Source: Candidatus Tumulicola sp. (GTDB lineage Bacteria > Vulcanimicrobiota > Vulcanimicrobiia > Vulcanimicrobiales > Vulcanimicrobiaceae). From it: a stretch of DNA of 64,000 nucleotides. Position 1 is the stretch's first letter. Each line of letters begins with the position of its first letter. The notes under the pieces were generated by a model. That model saw nothing but the letters and a program-made list of their open reading frames with translations. It searched no databases and was not told the DNA's origin. Both the position numbers and the translations under genes were made by a program. Location: assembly GCA_036490475.1 (NCBI GenBank), contig DASXDT010000005.1:372001-436000 (forward strand), written 5' to 3'. Below are positions 1-8,982 of the stretch, in pieces.

Positions 1-20
1 CCCCGCGTGCCGCCACCTCG

Positions 21-392
21 TCAGGCAGGGGATTCGGGCTTGTTGGCTGTTCGCTTACCCGAGCGCGAGAGCTTCAGGTATTCAGCGGCCTCTAGCGTGA
101 TTAGTCCTTCACCTACGAAGGATTCCAATTCGGGAATGAGTGCTTCAATTTTGTCGGCGTCATCGACGACTTCGATGAGGACCGGCAGATTTGGAAGCCA
201 CGAAAATATCTTTGCGAGGTGAATCTCACGATGTTGCCCGAAACCCTCAATACCGCGAAAGACTGTGGCGCCGGCCACGTGCTTGGAACGCAACAGCTCG
301 ACTACTGCTGTGTACATCGGTTCAATCCCATGGCGGTCCGTCTCGTCGACGAAGATGCGCAGCAATCGGCCTTGCTTGAACCCGTCCATCAC
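21..392 (-). CDS. DUF190 (PII-like fold) protein
   Basis: A 123-residue protein of the DUF190 family. It opens with the typical LLRIFVDE strand and continues through GATVFRGIEGFG and LPVLIEVVDD to a C-terminal helix. DUF190 proteins are small cytosolic PII-like proteins often encoded beside the fluoride channel CrcB; their ligand is not established. No riboswitch is visible upstream (393-530), unlike the second DUF190 protein at 9066, whose N-terminal half closely resembles this one. The start is ATG with an AGG-rich stretch just before it; a second ATG follows immediately. Placement next to the fluoride-riboswitch cluster suggests a role in the same response. Family assignment is strong; function is inference. 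Confidence 0.85.
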   Translation of the reverse strand: MMDGFKQGRLLRIFVDETDRHGIEPMYTAVVELLRSKHVAGATVFRGIEGFGQHREIHLAKIFSWLPNLPVLIEVVDDADKIEALIPELESFVGEGLITLEAAEYLKLSRSGKRTANKPESPA

Positions 393-529
393 CTAACCTC
401 GTTCCGCTCGTATGATACACCCTGGGCAGCTTCTTGTCACTCAGAGCACGTGCTGAGCTCCGGTCACATTCGAGTCTGCAGACATTGCGGCCTTGGGGAG
501 GCGCGAGGTGGGCTTATCTTCCCAGGACG

Positions 530-1147
530 TTAGTCGGCTAAGCTATTCAGGTGCTCTGTGTCGTTCATACGTTCGAGCCGAGTTCCCATTTCGGTCAACA
601 CAAGCTCGTTTAATGCGCATGGTGCTTGAGCGAGCTTCCAGTAGGACGCGAGTGGCGCGCTGAGCGCATAGAGTAACAACACGCGGATGACGGTGTCATG
701 CGTAACGAATACGACGCGATTGCCCGGAAAGAACGAACGCATAAGTCGTAACGCGTCAGCTGCTCGAACGCCGACGTCCTGCAGGCTTTCACCTCCGGGA
801 AACCTCACCTCGTCCGGGGCGCTATACCAGCGAGCCAAAGCATCGGGATCTCGACGGCTGAGTTCTTCAACCGTTTGCCATTGCCATTCGCCGTAGTCAA
901 TATCCGTGAGGCATTCGGCTACTTTCGATTCGAGTCCGCATAGTTCTGAAATCTTAGCAGCAGTCGCAATGCAGCGCCGTAGAGGACTTGCGTAAATAGC
1001 GCTCGGCGTGCCGGCCGCCACAACTGCCCGCGCGAGCGCGGTAGCTTGCTGCAGCCCTCGTTCTGTAAGCTCGACATCGGTGCGCCCGCGAAATCGCTCG
1101 GGCGAAATTCCTTCGACCTCACCGTGTCTCGCGAGAAGAACGGTCAC
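530..1147 (-). CDS. Histidine phosphatase (phosphoglycerate mutase-like)
   Basis: A branch-1 histidine phosphatase of about 205 residues. The catalytic LARHGE motif lies near the N-terminus, the ASPLRRC motif with a second arginine follows, then GEWQWQTVEEL and the late FVTHDTVIR histidine. These fit the cobalamin-phosphatase/phosphoglycerate-mutase-like group, so the substrate is a phosphomonoester of unknown identity. The frame stays open upstream to 1237, but that stretch lacks family similarity and would overlap the divergent transporter gene. I therefore chose the GTG at 1147, directly before VLLARHGE. There is no strong ribosome binding site at that start. It lies between the first DUF190 gene and the transporter and is not obviously under a riboswitch. 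Confidence 0.85.
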   Translation of the reverse strand: MTVLLARHGEVEGISPERFRGRTDVELTERGLQQATALARAVVAAGTPSAIYASPLRRCIATAAKISELCGLESKVAECLTDIDYGEWQWQTVEELSRRDPDALARWYSAPDEVRFPGGESLQDVGVRAADALRLMRSFFPGNRVVFVTHDTVIRVLLLYALSAPLASYWKLAQAPCALNELVLTEMGTRLERMNDTEHLNSLAD

Positions 1148-1227
1148 GCCAAAAGTTGCAGAACGTTGAGGTTGCGGAGACGTAAAATAGCGAGGAAGTC
1201 TCGACCTGCTCGGCTCGGGAGTACTGC

Positions 1228-2472
1228 TTGAAATCAACGAAACGGGCCCTCCGATTCATCATTGTTTTGGGCGTCGTCAGCCTCTTTGCTGACTTTACGT
1301 ACGAAGGCTCGCGGAGCATTGCAGGCCCGTACTTAGGACTCCTCGGCGCGAGTGCAGTGCTCATCAGCATCGTTGCTGGCTTCGGAGAACTGCTGGGCTA
1401 CGGTCTACGGCTCGTCTCTGGGCCATTGGCGCAGCGGACAGGTCGTTTTTGGCTTATCACGATCGCAGGATATGTTCTTCAGATGAGCTCCGTTCCGCTC
1501 TTGGCACTCGCAACCAATTGGCAAACTGCTGCAGTGCTCATCGTCCTCGAGCGAGTCGGTAAAGCGGTGCGCAATCCCCCACGCGACGTCATGATTTCGT
1601 ACGCCGCCAAGGAAGTTGGTTATGGCTACGGCTTTGGAGTGCACGAGGCGCTCGACCAGCTCGGAGCGTTGATTGGTCCGCTGCTTGTGGCGCTGGTCCT
1701 AGCGACGCATCATGCGTTTCGGGCGGCGTTCGTCGTCTTAGCGGCTCCGGCAGTCGTTACGATCGTTGCCGTCATCGCGGCGCGTGTTATTTATCCGCGA
1801 CCGCACGACTTTGAAAGGCCCGAACGAACCCCTGTCGCTCGCGCTCGACGCGACCCGGCGCTCATTCTGTATCTGTCGGGAGCGATACTGGTGGCGGCCG
1901 GTTTTGCCGACTACCCTCTCATCGCGTTTCACTTTCAGCGGCATCTCGGTATGACCACATGGCTTCCGATCGCCTATGCTATCGCGATGGCGACGAGCGG
2001 ACTAGGGTCACTGCTCTTCGGACGCCTCTTTGACCGTACCGGGCTCACTATATTAGTTCCGTTGACGATTCTAAGCGCAATATCGGCGCCGCTCGTCTTT
2101 CTGGGTGGCTTCTGGCCTGCAATTGTCGGTGCGGCACTTTGGGGCATCGGCATGGGCGTTCACGAATCGATCATTCCGGCAGCCGTCGCTCGAATGGTCC
2201 ACCCAGAGAATCGCGCGACGGCGTACGGCGTGTTCACCGGCCTTTACGGCGTGGCTTGGTTTCTTGGAAGTATTGCAATCGGCGTTCTCTATTCCAGGTC
2301 CTTACCGTTACTGGTCGCGTTCTGCGTACTCGTCCAGCTCGCCGCAATTCCGTTCTTCATCGTCGTGGCACGAATTATCGACCGGCGCTCACGCGGAGAG
2401 GACCGGAATGGCGGCGGCCGAATCAGCTCGGTAGGCGATGGAGCGCCGCCTAAACCGCCGCATCGTGGCTGA
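1228..2472 (+). CDS. MFS transporter whose 3' end is inside a riboswitch
   Basis: A 414-residue major facilitator protein with about twelve membrane segments. The inter-helix motif appears as RVGKAVRNPPRD and its second-half counterpart as LFGRLFDRTG. The start is TTG at 1228, supported by GGGAG six bases upstream. The transported substrate cannot be read from the sequence; the neighbourhood suggests an ion or toxin exporter. The last 13 or so codons are also the fluoride riboswitch that begins at 2434. The stop codon TGA (2470-2472) is the UGA inside the conserved CUGAUGGC segment of that RNA, so the C-terminal tail (GDGAPPKPPHRG) may be an accident of overlap. Ribosomes reaching the stop could unfold the aptamer. 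Confidence 0.85.
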   Translation: MKSTKRALRFIIVLGVVSLFADFTYEGSRSIAGPYLGLLGASAVLISIVAGFGELLGYGLRLVSGPLAQRTGRFWLITIAGYVLQMSSVPLLALATNWQTAAVLIVLERVGKAVRNPPRDVMISYAAKEVGYGYGFGVHEALDQLGALIGPLLVALVLATHHAFRAAFVVLAAPAVVTIVAVIAARVIYPRPHDFERPERTPVARARRDPALILYLSGAILVAAGFADYPLIAFHFQRHLGMTTWLPIAYAIAMATSGLGSLLFGRLFDRTGLTILVPLTILSAISAPLVFLGGFWPAIVGAALWGIGMGVHESIIPAAVARMVHPENRATAYGVFTGLYGVAWFLGSIAIGVLYSRSLPLLVAFCVLVQLAAIPFFIVVARIIDRRSRGEDRNGGGRISSVGDGAPPKPPHRG

Positions 2473-2484
2473 TGGCTCCTGTTC
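2434..2484 (+). promoter_or_regulatory. Fluoride riboswitch 1
   Basis: It matches the crcB-motif layout: GGCG-AU, P1 strand GGAGC, pseudoknot partner CGCC, AAACC, stem GCC...GGC, UGAUG, P1 strand GCUCC. GGCG pairs with CGCC and GGAGC with GCUCC. It overlaps the end of the transporter gene and precedes the GTPase gene. Downstream GGAG (about 2489-2492) can pair with the CUCC of P1, giving an alternative hairpin. Confidence 0.93.
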
Positions 2485-2505
2485 GAATGGAGACCTCGCT
2501 ACGAC

Positions 2506-4224
2506 GTGAGCGCCAAAATACGGCCGCCCGATTCGCTCCTCAACGCTGTGCAGTCACTGGCCGATCTCGCCTACGAACTGCACGATCCGTCGTCCGAACA
2601 TCTCGCGCTCGACCTCGCAGAGCAAATCCCCGGCTCGGCGATCAATGTCGTCATTGCAGGGCAGTTCAAACGCGGGAAAAGTTCGTTAATCAACGCGTTT
2701 CTGCGCTGTGATCTTTTGCCTACCGGTGCACTCCCCCTGACAGGGGTCACGACGGCTATACGATACGGTGAATGTCTGCTGATCGAAGTCCGGATGCATG
2801 GAGAGCCGCAGGCGCGCCGCATTGCGCCGGCGGATCTTGCGCTTTTCGTAACGGAAAAGTTTAATGCAAGAAACGCTCTTGGTGTCGAGCGAGTCGACGT
2901 CTATTTCCCAGCAGACATCTTGCGCGGCATTTCGCTGTTCGATACGCCTGGAGTAGGCTCCGTATACGAACATAATACGGCAACAGCATTGGCGACCTTG
3001 CCGCGCGCGGACGCGGCAATATTAGTCGTCGGACCGGAACCTCCAATCTCGCTTGAGGAACTCGAGTACGCGCGTAAGGTGCTGGCATCGTCGGAAAAGT
3101 TGTTCGTCGTCGTGAACAAGTCCGATTTAGCTGGCGACGCCTTGGACGAAGTGTTAGATTTCACGCGTATCCAGCTGCGTCAGACCGTTTCTTGCGAGAC
3201 CGACGTGTTGTCTGTCAGCGCGACGAAAGCTCGAACAGCGCAGATTGCTGAGTCGGAAGATCCCGAGTTCACCCGCCTCGAAGCGGCACTGCGCTCATTC
3301 GTCGCCCAATCCTGGCCACAGACGCGTTTAGTATCGCTTCGACGTCGATCCCTTCGTATAGTCGAACGCTTGGACGTCGTTGCGTCCTTGCGGCTCTCGA
3401 TGTTGAACATGCCCACCGAGGAACGACTGCATCGGCGAGACGCACTCGAGCAATCCTTGCAGCTACTTGACGACCGCTCCCGATTGCTCGAATTGGCGAT
3501 GAACGACGACGTTCGACAGCTGCGCGCAGAACTCGACGAATCCCTCGATGGTCTGTATGGCTTTGCTCTCCCGGCATTCCGCGCAAACGCGGAAGGAATG
3601 GCCGCTCTGCCGCGCGATGCTCGTGAAGGCGCGTTCGGAAAGATGCTTGAGGCCATTCTCAACGAATGGCGTCAGGAAACCCGGGCACTGGCCGATGCTG
3701 CACTGCGAATTTCTGCCGATACGTACGCACGTATGGCCTACGAAATCGAAGCGTCGATGTGGAAAGCGGGCCTGGAAGCCGCGAGCCTCGACGCCAGTTC
3801 GCTGGTCTTGGACGACGTGCATTTCGAGCCGCCCAATCTCGAACTCATCACGTCTTTCGTACCGACGACCGCCCTCGAGTTGCTCGCCGGGGCGGTCATA
3901 GGCGCGCTACCGCCAGTGCTTCGAATGCCATTGTTACGACGGCGCTATGAGCGTCTGCTGGAGCAAGAGTTAGATGCGGCGAAGGGCAAATTCCGCCACG
4001 GCATTGCGAATGAATTGGAATTGTGGCGGCGTTGCACGCGAGATGCTATCCGTTCGTCGCTCCGGACCGCGCGCGAGATCGTGCTAAGCGCCTTCGAACA
4101 ACCTACGACGGATCGTCCCGACGACGAAGCCGTTCGGCGCATGGAAACCGTTCGATGCAAGCTCGAGACGTTGCGAGAATGGATTGGAACCTTCGATATC
4201 TCGATTGCAGAGGCTGCGCCATGA
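2506..4224 (+). CDS. Dynamin-like GTPase
   Basis: A 572-residue protein with an N-terminal GTPase domain of the dynamin superfamily. The P-loop is GQFKRGKSSLIN near residues 52-63; the switch threonine region follows (LTGVTT), then DTPGVGS (G3) and NKSDL (G4). Residues after about 270 are mostly helical, as in bacterial dynamin-like proteins, with a hydrophobic stretch near residues 450-470 that may act as a membrane paddle. Bacterial relatives remodel or repair membranes and often work in pairs. The GTG start at 2506 is the only sensible one; the nearest GGAG is 13 bases away, which is long. It follows fluoride riboswitch 1 and overlaps the next gene by ATGA, so both should be co-expressed. 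Its role in fluoride stress is inference. Confidence 0.85.
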   Translation: MSAKIRPPDSLLNAVQSLADLAYELHDPSSEHLALDLAEQIPGSAINVVIAGQFKRGKSSLINAFLRCDLLPTGALPLTGVTTAIRYGECLLIEVRMHGEPQARRIAPADLALFVTEKFNARNALGVERVDVYFPADILRGISLFDTPGVGSVYEHNTATALATLPRADAAILVVGPEPPISLEELEYARKVLASSEKLFVVVNKSDLAGDALDEVLDFTRIQLRQTVSCETDVLSVSATKARTAQIAESEDPEFTRLEAALRSFVAQSWPQTRLVSLRRRSLRIVERLDVVASLRLSMLNMPTEERLHRRDALEQSLQLLDDRSRLLELAMNDDVRQLRAELDESLDGLYGFALPAFRANAEGMAALPRDAREGAFGKMLEAILNEWRQETRALADAALRISADTYARMAYEIEASMWKAGLEAASLDASSLVLDDVHFEPPNLELITSFVPTTALELLAGAVIGALPPVLRMPLLRRRYERLLEQELDAAKGKFRHGIANELELWRRCTRDAIRSSLRTAREIVLSAFEQPTTDRPDDEAVRRMETVRCKLETLREWIGTFDISIAEAAP

Positions 4225-4799
4225 AACCGGAGAGCGTAGCCCGGCTTCGTGACGCCGAGCGCGCTGCGGCGCGCGTCCTCGACCACGGCTGCATCGAAGA
4301 CCTAACCGAAGTCGAGCGGTTTCTCGCGCGACCGCTGCGCGAAGCTGAAACAGAGTTGCGAGAAGCCCTTGAATCGCTCGGCAGTCTCGATCCGTTCCTT
4401 CGGCGCAATGTGGTGCTGCAAGCAGCCGAGCAAACGATAGGACGGTGCTGGGAAAAGGTCTTTGCGAACGTGGCGCTCCGTTTCTGTGCGCGCTTTTCAA
4501 TTTACATCGACGCAGTTGTAGCTGCTGAAGAACGCTTTTTGGCCGAAAACGGGACGGAACATCCGTGCCGGGTGAAGCCCCGCCGCATAGCGGCCCCACG
4601 TATCGTAACTCCGGATGTTCCCCATGTCACAATCGATGTCGGCGAAACAGAATCGATCGTCACAAGGTGTCTTGTGCAAGTCGAACGGGATCTCAGGGAA
4701 GCGATCGCCGCCGAAGTCGAGGATGCCCGACGACACCTGATGGATCGAGCTATCCTCAACTTAGCCCGCACGCACATTGCGACGCTCTTAGGCGCTTGA
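4221..4799 (+). CDS. Unknown helical protein coupled to the dynamin-like GTPase
   Basis: A 192-residue protein of no family I recognise. It is rich in charged heptad-like helices (residues 1-60 and 145-185), with no signal peptide or membrane segment. Its ATG overlaps the TGA of the GTPase gene (ATGA at 4221-4224), a translational coupling that implies matched amounts and probably a physical partnership; partner subunits are common for bacterial dynamin-like proteins. Its 3' end overlaps the convergent MutS-like gene by 12 bases. Function unknown. Confidence 0.75.
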   Translation: MKPESVARLRDAERAAARVLDHGCIEDLTEVERFLARPLREAETELREALESLGSLDPFLRRNVVLQAAEQTIGRCWEKVFANVALRFCARFSIYIDAVVAAEERFLAENGTEHPCRVKPRRIAAPRIVTPDVPHVTIDVGETESIVTRCLVQVERDLREAIAAEVEDARRHLMDRAILNLARTHIATLLGA

Positions 4800-6290
4800 G
4801 CTAGCCTCACCAAAAATCACTCGATAGACATCGGCGCCGTAACTCGTTCGCTCCGGGGCAGCTTCGACGAGTTTGAACGTTCGCGTCCCGTCGTCCAGCC
4901 GCTCTGCGCGCAGAAAAAGGACGTCCGGTTTTCCGAAGTATGCACGTGCGAACTCGTACTGATGGCTCACAAAGAACACGCGAACCTTTGCCTCCAGAAG
5001 CGCCGTTACAATCTGGCGGGCGACCTCAGCGCCTTCACGCTCGTTCGTGGATGAAAAGGATTCGTTGAAGAGCATGACCGTGTGTGGCCCCACAGTATCG
5101 ATAATGTCGCTTAGACGATGCAGCTCTTCATCCAGCTTACCGCTCGTCATTGCAGCGTCCTCTTCGCGTCGGTAATGCGTGAACAGACCAGTGCAAAGGG
5201 AGGCCTGTGCTGAGGAAGCCGAGACGAACATGCCGCACTGCATCATGAGATAGAAGAGCCCCACGCTACGCAAGAACGTGGACTTGCCGCCCTGGTTGGC
5301 CCCCGTGATGATTGCGAGATCTTTACCACCGGCATCGACTGTGTTAGTAACCACGCTGCTACCCGTGTTCAACACCAAACACGGATCGTACAGTTTCTTT
5401 ATTTGGAAGACATCATCTTCGGCAGCACGTACTTGCGGAAAGCAAATGGGAACGTCCAGCTCGCGCAATCGAACAAGCAAGTTCAGGCATCCAACGTAAA
5501 ACGCCAGTTCTGCCCGCAAGACGAAAAAAAAGCTCACCAGATGATCGCAAGATTGCGAGATCGCGTTGGCAACTAAGTTCAGTCCCCGATCGCGTAGCTC
5601 GGACAATGCTCGCAACCCCGCTTCGTCTCGCTCGTGAATGTGAAACGTATATCGGTTTCGATCTGCGGTGTCGAACCAACGCGCGAACCAGCCCCCGTCC
5701 GTTCTTGCAGGTCCGCGAAGCACGTAGTCCCCGGCCTTATTTCCTTCGCCGAGATGAGCGCTCATTTCCAGGCCACTTCGAAACGACATTTCGTAAAGAT
5801 ACCGTTCGACGGAAGAAAGATAGTCGTCGGCCAGTTCTGCGTGCAGCATCGTAAAGAGCGTCCGAAACGCCTCGGAAGTGAAATCGTTAAGATGGTCGTC
5901 GGCAATCGCGCGTAAGCTACGCAATGATTTCGCTAGGAACTGCAGCAACCCGCTGCAGCGGTATAGCAAGGAGCTCGGCGATCGGCCGAGCGAAAAGAAC
6001 CCTTTGTGGGCTCCTTCAACCACGCTATCGGCCAGCGCAAAGATAGCTCGCACAACGTCTTCTCGGTCGATACAATCTTTAAGGGCGCACTGCCGGTACT
6101 CAATCGCTGCAACGTCGGTTAATGATTGCATAATCACCTTCGGGAGCACGGACGCGACGATGGCATCGCCGGCAGACATTGCGGCGAAAAGCGTGCGCAA
6201 GTCCAGATCAGCTATAGACGCGGTAGAAGAGAGCGAGGGTGTCGTCTCTGCGCTGATGTCTCGGTCGGCGAACAGCAGATGAGGTTTCAC
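4788..6290 (-). CDS. MutS-like ABC ATPase (second of pair)
   Basis: A 500-residue protein with a MutS-family ATPase domain at the C-terminus. The Walker A is TGANQGGKSTFLRSVG near residue 330, the signature region follows, and the Walker B reads VMLFNESFSST. The N-terminal 320 residues are helical and resemble MutS lever/core regions; a mismatch-recognition domain I is not seen. Such proteins are separate from canonical mismatch repair and their job is unknown. Its start overlaps the stop of the upstream MutS-like gene by four bases, so the pair may form a heterodimeric ATPase. It is the last gene of the operon led by fluoride riboswitch 2. Confidence 0.85.
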   Translation of the reverse strand: MKPHLLFADRDISAETTPSLSSTASIADLDLRTLFAAMSAGDAIVASVLPKVIMQSLTDVAAIEYRQCALKDCIDREDVVRAIFALADSVVEGAHKGFFSLGRSPSSLLYRCSGLLQFLAKSLRSLRAIADDHLNDFTSEAFRTLFTMLHAELADDYLSSVERYLYEMSFRSGLEMSAHLGEGNKAGDYVLRGPARTDGGWFARWFDTADRNRYTFHIHERDEAGLRALSELRDRGLNLVANAISQSCDHLVSFFFVLRAELAFYVGCLNLLVRLRELDVPICFPQVRAAEDDVFQIKKLYDPCLVLNTGSSVVTNTVDAGGKDLAIITGANQGGKSTFLRSVGLFYLMMQCGMFVSASSAQASLCTGLFTHYRREEDAAMTSGKLDEELHRLSDIIDTVGPHTVMLFNESFSSTNEREGAEVARQIVTALLEAKVRVFFVSHQYEFARAYFGKPDVLFLRAERLDDGTRTFKLVEAAPERTSYGADVYRVIFGEASSSA

Positions 6291-7813
6291 GATGGGAGTC
6301 GCTTCTTGAGAGATGCGTACGTCAAGCCGTACTTCTCGGCAATCGATTCGGCATATGAACGGCCGCCAGCGGGAGCTCGTCGAAGTTTAAACGTTCGAGC
6401 TTCGGTGTGCCCGTCGACGACTTCGCTTACCAAGCTAACGACAGACGGCCCTAGCCTCGACAATTCAATCAAGAATGTCACGCAGACGCACAGCGCGTCC
6501 AGGGCAATAATACGATCGAAGGTCTTCGTCGCCAGAGTAATCGCGTCTTCGACGGTGGTCGAGCTGAAGATCTCGTTCATGATAATGATGCTGCGTGACG
6601 TAGCGACCGCAAGAAGATCGCGTACCCGAATAAGATCGTCCTGCAATTTGCCGCGCAGCGTCTCGGCGCTTTCCACACGCTCGAAATGGGTGAAGATACG
6701 GTCAAAAATAAAGAGCCTCGCGCTGGAGCCGGGTACCGGTAGTCCCAACATGGCCAAATGATGCAACTGCCCAAACGTTCTCGCGAACGTCGTTTTACCA
6801 CCTTGGTTCGGCCCAGATATAACGAAGACTCGCTCGCATTCTTCTAGATGGAAGTCGTTGCAGACGATCGAGCCTTCAGTATTGGCTAAGCTAGTGGCTA
6901 GAGCTAGGTCAAACGTATCGGTCGCATACAGGGCTTTATCTGACTCGGCGAGATCGGGGTAGCAGAGATTCAGGCCGCTGATAGCGGCTAGTTCTGATAC
7001 GTGTTCGAGGTAGGCAAGATAAAAGCGGACTTCGCGATCGAATCGCTGGACTAAGGGGTCGTTGAAATCCCCGTGTTCTGCGGCAAACGTCCGTAAGGCG
7101 CCGAATTCGATTGGAAACAACGTGGCGACGCCGGCAAGGATCTGCTCTTCTACGTGGTTCAGATACGGCCGCTCGTAGAAAGTCGTTAGATGAGCTGTGA
7201 CGTTTCCTTGTCGGAACTTTTCAAAGATGGCCGTGATTTCGGCGGTATAATCCGGTTGCGATTCGTATCGTCTGACCGTGACTGACCCGCTGCCGACGGT
7301 CAGATTATACTGGATTGCGCCGAGCGCTTCTGCGACGCGCTGCCCGCCGTCCGATAGGCTGGTAAATCCGTTAGAGGTCACATACTGATCGAGGTATTTC
7401 ATGAGCATGGACAAGCCTTGGGATTGCGGATTGGCAAGGGCAAGCGATGCTGCTAGCTTGCGTACGCAACCGCAATACGTCTCGACCGACCGAGCGAACC
7501 ATCGTGCGGTTTGGTCGGCATTTCGCAATTCGTCGGCTTGCCGAAGTTGCTCGCGCATGCTCGTCATTCCGGCGCAAAACTCGGCCACGATACTGCGTAC
7601 ATCCTCGCGCTCGAGATCGCGTGCGATTTCCTGACGATATCGTATTGCCGCACTCGAGGTCAGACTTTCGTAAAAGAAGGGCGTGACATCGAACTCGGGT
7701 GCGCGCTTTGCGACTGCGACGACGATCTGATCCAAGTTGAGATCTCGAAAATATGCCGGTTCCTCGGTGGCTACCACGACGTCATCGAGTGAAAGAATGC
7801 TGTGAAACTCCAT
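6287..7813 (-). CDS. MutS-like ABC ATPase (first of pair)
   Basis: A MutS-related ATPase of about 508 residues. Walker A is SGPNQGGKTTFARTFG and Walker B is SIIIMNEIFSSTT, both in the C-terminal third; as in its neighbour, mismatch-binding domain I appears absent. The frame is open to 7846, but the ATG at 7813 sits five bases after the stop of the preceding gene, which suits coupled translation. The two ATPases differ in sequence although they share their layout, so they are old paralogs rather than a recent duplication. My recollection is that mutS-like genes were among those reported downstream of crcB-motif RNAs, which fits this arrangement. Confidence 0.85.
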   Translation of the reverse strand: MEFHSILSLDDVVVATEEPAYFRDLNLDQIVVAVAKRAPEFDVTPFFYESLTSSAAIRYRQEIARDLEREDVRSIVAEFCAGMTSMREQLRQADELRNADQTARWFARSVETYCGCVRKLAASLALANPQSQGLSMLMKYLDQYVTSNGFTSLSDGGQRVAEALGAIQYNLTVGSGSVTVRRYESQPDYTAEITAIFEKFRQGNVTAHLTTFYERPYLNHVEEQILAGVATLFPIEFGALRTFAAEHGDFNDPLVQRFDREVRFYLAYLEHVSELAAISGLNLCYPDLAESDKALYATDTFDLALATSLANTEGSIVCNDFHLEECERVFVISGPNQGGKTTFARTFGQLHHLAMLGLPVPGSSARLFIFDRIFTHFERVESAETLRGKLQDDLIRVRDLLAVATSRSIIIMNEIFSSTTVEDAITLATKTFDRIIALDALCVCVTFLIELSRLGPSVVSLVSEVVDGHTEARTFKLRRAPAGGRSYAESIAEKYGLTYASLKKRLPS

Positions 7814-7818
7814 TGCCG

Positions 7819-8493
7819 TTAGGCGTAGCGCGGCTGCGCGAAGCAACGGCAGCCTGGATGGAACGGCGGAATCCAGTGAAGACTTCGCTCACGCTGGCCC
7901 CAGCGCTCGCGACACAAGGTGCACGAACCATCGTATCCATGGACGTCAAAGCTCGCGCACCGAATATGGGTTAAAAGGCGCTCGCGATCGGCGAGCCGCC
8001 ACAACCAGTTTCCGATGATTTCCACGAGCGCGAGATCTGTGACGAGCTCCTCGGGCGATGCAACCGCGGCGAAACGATACTTTTCTGGGCCTGTTCTCGC
8101 GGTCCATCCATGTTCCATTAAGGCTTTCAGTCCGGATCGATACGTCGAAGCTCGCATATCTAGACTCCACGCCGTGGCCCGCGCGACAATCATGCGATTG
8201 AGGTCACCGGCACGTGAACGTACCAACCGCGCCGCAATCGAAAGCGATCGCCAACGCGATAAATCCAAGTGTGCCGATGGTCGGAGGGCGAACATCCATA
8301 GATGCGGGCGCTCACCCGAGGCAACGCAATAATCTCTGTACCGTGCGAGAGGCTCCCGCCAAAGGTCGAGCCCGATTAAACAGGCGGCGACATCCGTGCT
8401 ACTGTATGCACCGGGTGAGCGCGCGAGTGTCGTGCGTTCTTCCTGAGGAATATCGGGAAATACGTTTGCGATCGTGGCGTGCGGTTCTTGCAA
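7819..8493 (-). CDS. Unknown protein with C-terminal CxxC / HPGCRC motif
   Basis: A 224-residue protein with no known name. It is clearly homologous to the C-terminal part of the DUF190 fusion at 9066: both have a DxAACLxGLxLWRxPLARYRD block, a TDLALVxxIxxWLxRLxDR block, and end in CxxCRxRWG then PPFHPGCRCFA. The paired cysteines and histidine look like a metal site, probably zinc. The start is TTG at 8493, with AGGAG seven bases upstream. That ribosome site lies in a hairpin with the 3' P1 strand of fluoride riboswitch 2 (GGCTCCT pairs with AGGAGCC). It leads an operon with the two MutS-like ATPases. Confidence 0.8.
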   Translation of the reverse strand: MQEPHATIANVFPDIPQEERTTLARSPGAYSSTDVAACLIGLDLWREPLARYRDYCVASGERPHLWMFALRPSAHLDLSRWRSLSIAARLVRSRAGDLNRMIVARATAWSLDMRASTYRSGLKALMEHGWTARTGPEKYRFAAVASPEELVTDLALVEIIGNWLWRLADRERLLTHIRCASFDVHGYDGSCTLCRERWGQRERSLHWIPPFHPGCRCFAQPRYA

Positions 8494-8524
8494 CGCAAGG
8501 CTCCTCTCTCTCGTTTCTTAGAGT

Positions 8525-8576
8525 ATAGGAGCCATCAGCCGATTCGATCGGCGGTTGCGGGCGGCGCTCCATCGCC
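8525..8576 (-). promoter_or_regulatory. Fluoride riboswitch 2
   Basis: On the minus strand it reads GGCG-AU-GGAGC-GC-CGCC, then CAACC, a GCC...GGC stem with a nine-base loop, UGAUG and GCUCC. All crcB-motif pairings are complete. The downstream AGGAGCC, which contains the ribosome site of the gene starting at 8493, is exactly complementary to the GGCTCCT at its 3' end, so aptamer and sequestering hairpin exclude each other. Confidence 0.95.
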
Positions 8577-8982
8577 TGAACTGTGCCTTTGCCGACGCAC
8601 GCATCGTCTCCTCGTTATACAGTGGTGCTCGATAGGACGCAGAACCGCGTGAGTTGAAGGCCCGCCTGAGAGCAGTGCGAGATTTTCAAAACGGCAGTTT
8701 ATGCCGCTGTTATTGAGCGGTTTCGCTCGCGGCATGTAGCAGGCACAACCACCTTTCGCGGAGTCCAACAGGTCGGCAGAGGGCATAACCCGCATAGAGC
8801 AGCCCTTCACTGGCGTCGCCAACATTGCCGATCATCGACGAGGTTGTCGACCTACCCGAAAGGATTGCATCAGTGCTTTCACACGGCCGGGAAGCGGTCA
8901 CAGACGGGCCCGTCGCCGTTGAACAGGTGCAGTTTTTGAGCATCCCAAAACCTTAGGGTACGCACGATCTAAAACAAGTCCG
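8577..8982. other. Divergent promoter region between riboswitches 2 and 3
   Basis: About 400 bases separate two back-to-back fluoride riboswitches. No reading frame here looks like a protein. The region must hold both promoters, but I cannot pick convincing -35/-10 pairs by eye. Confidence 0.5.
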
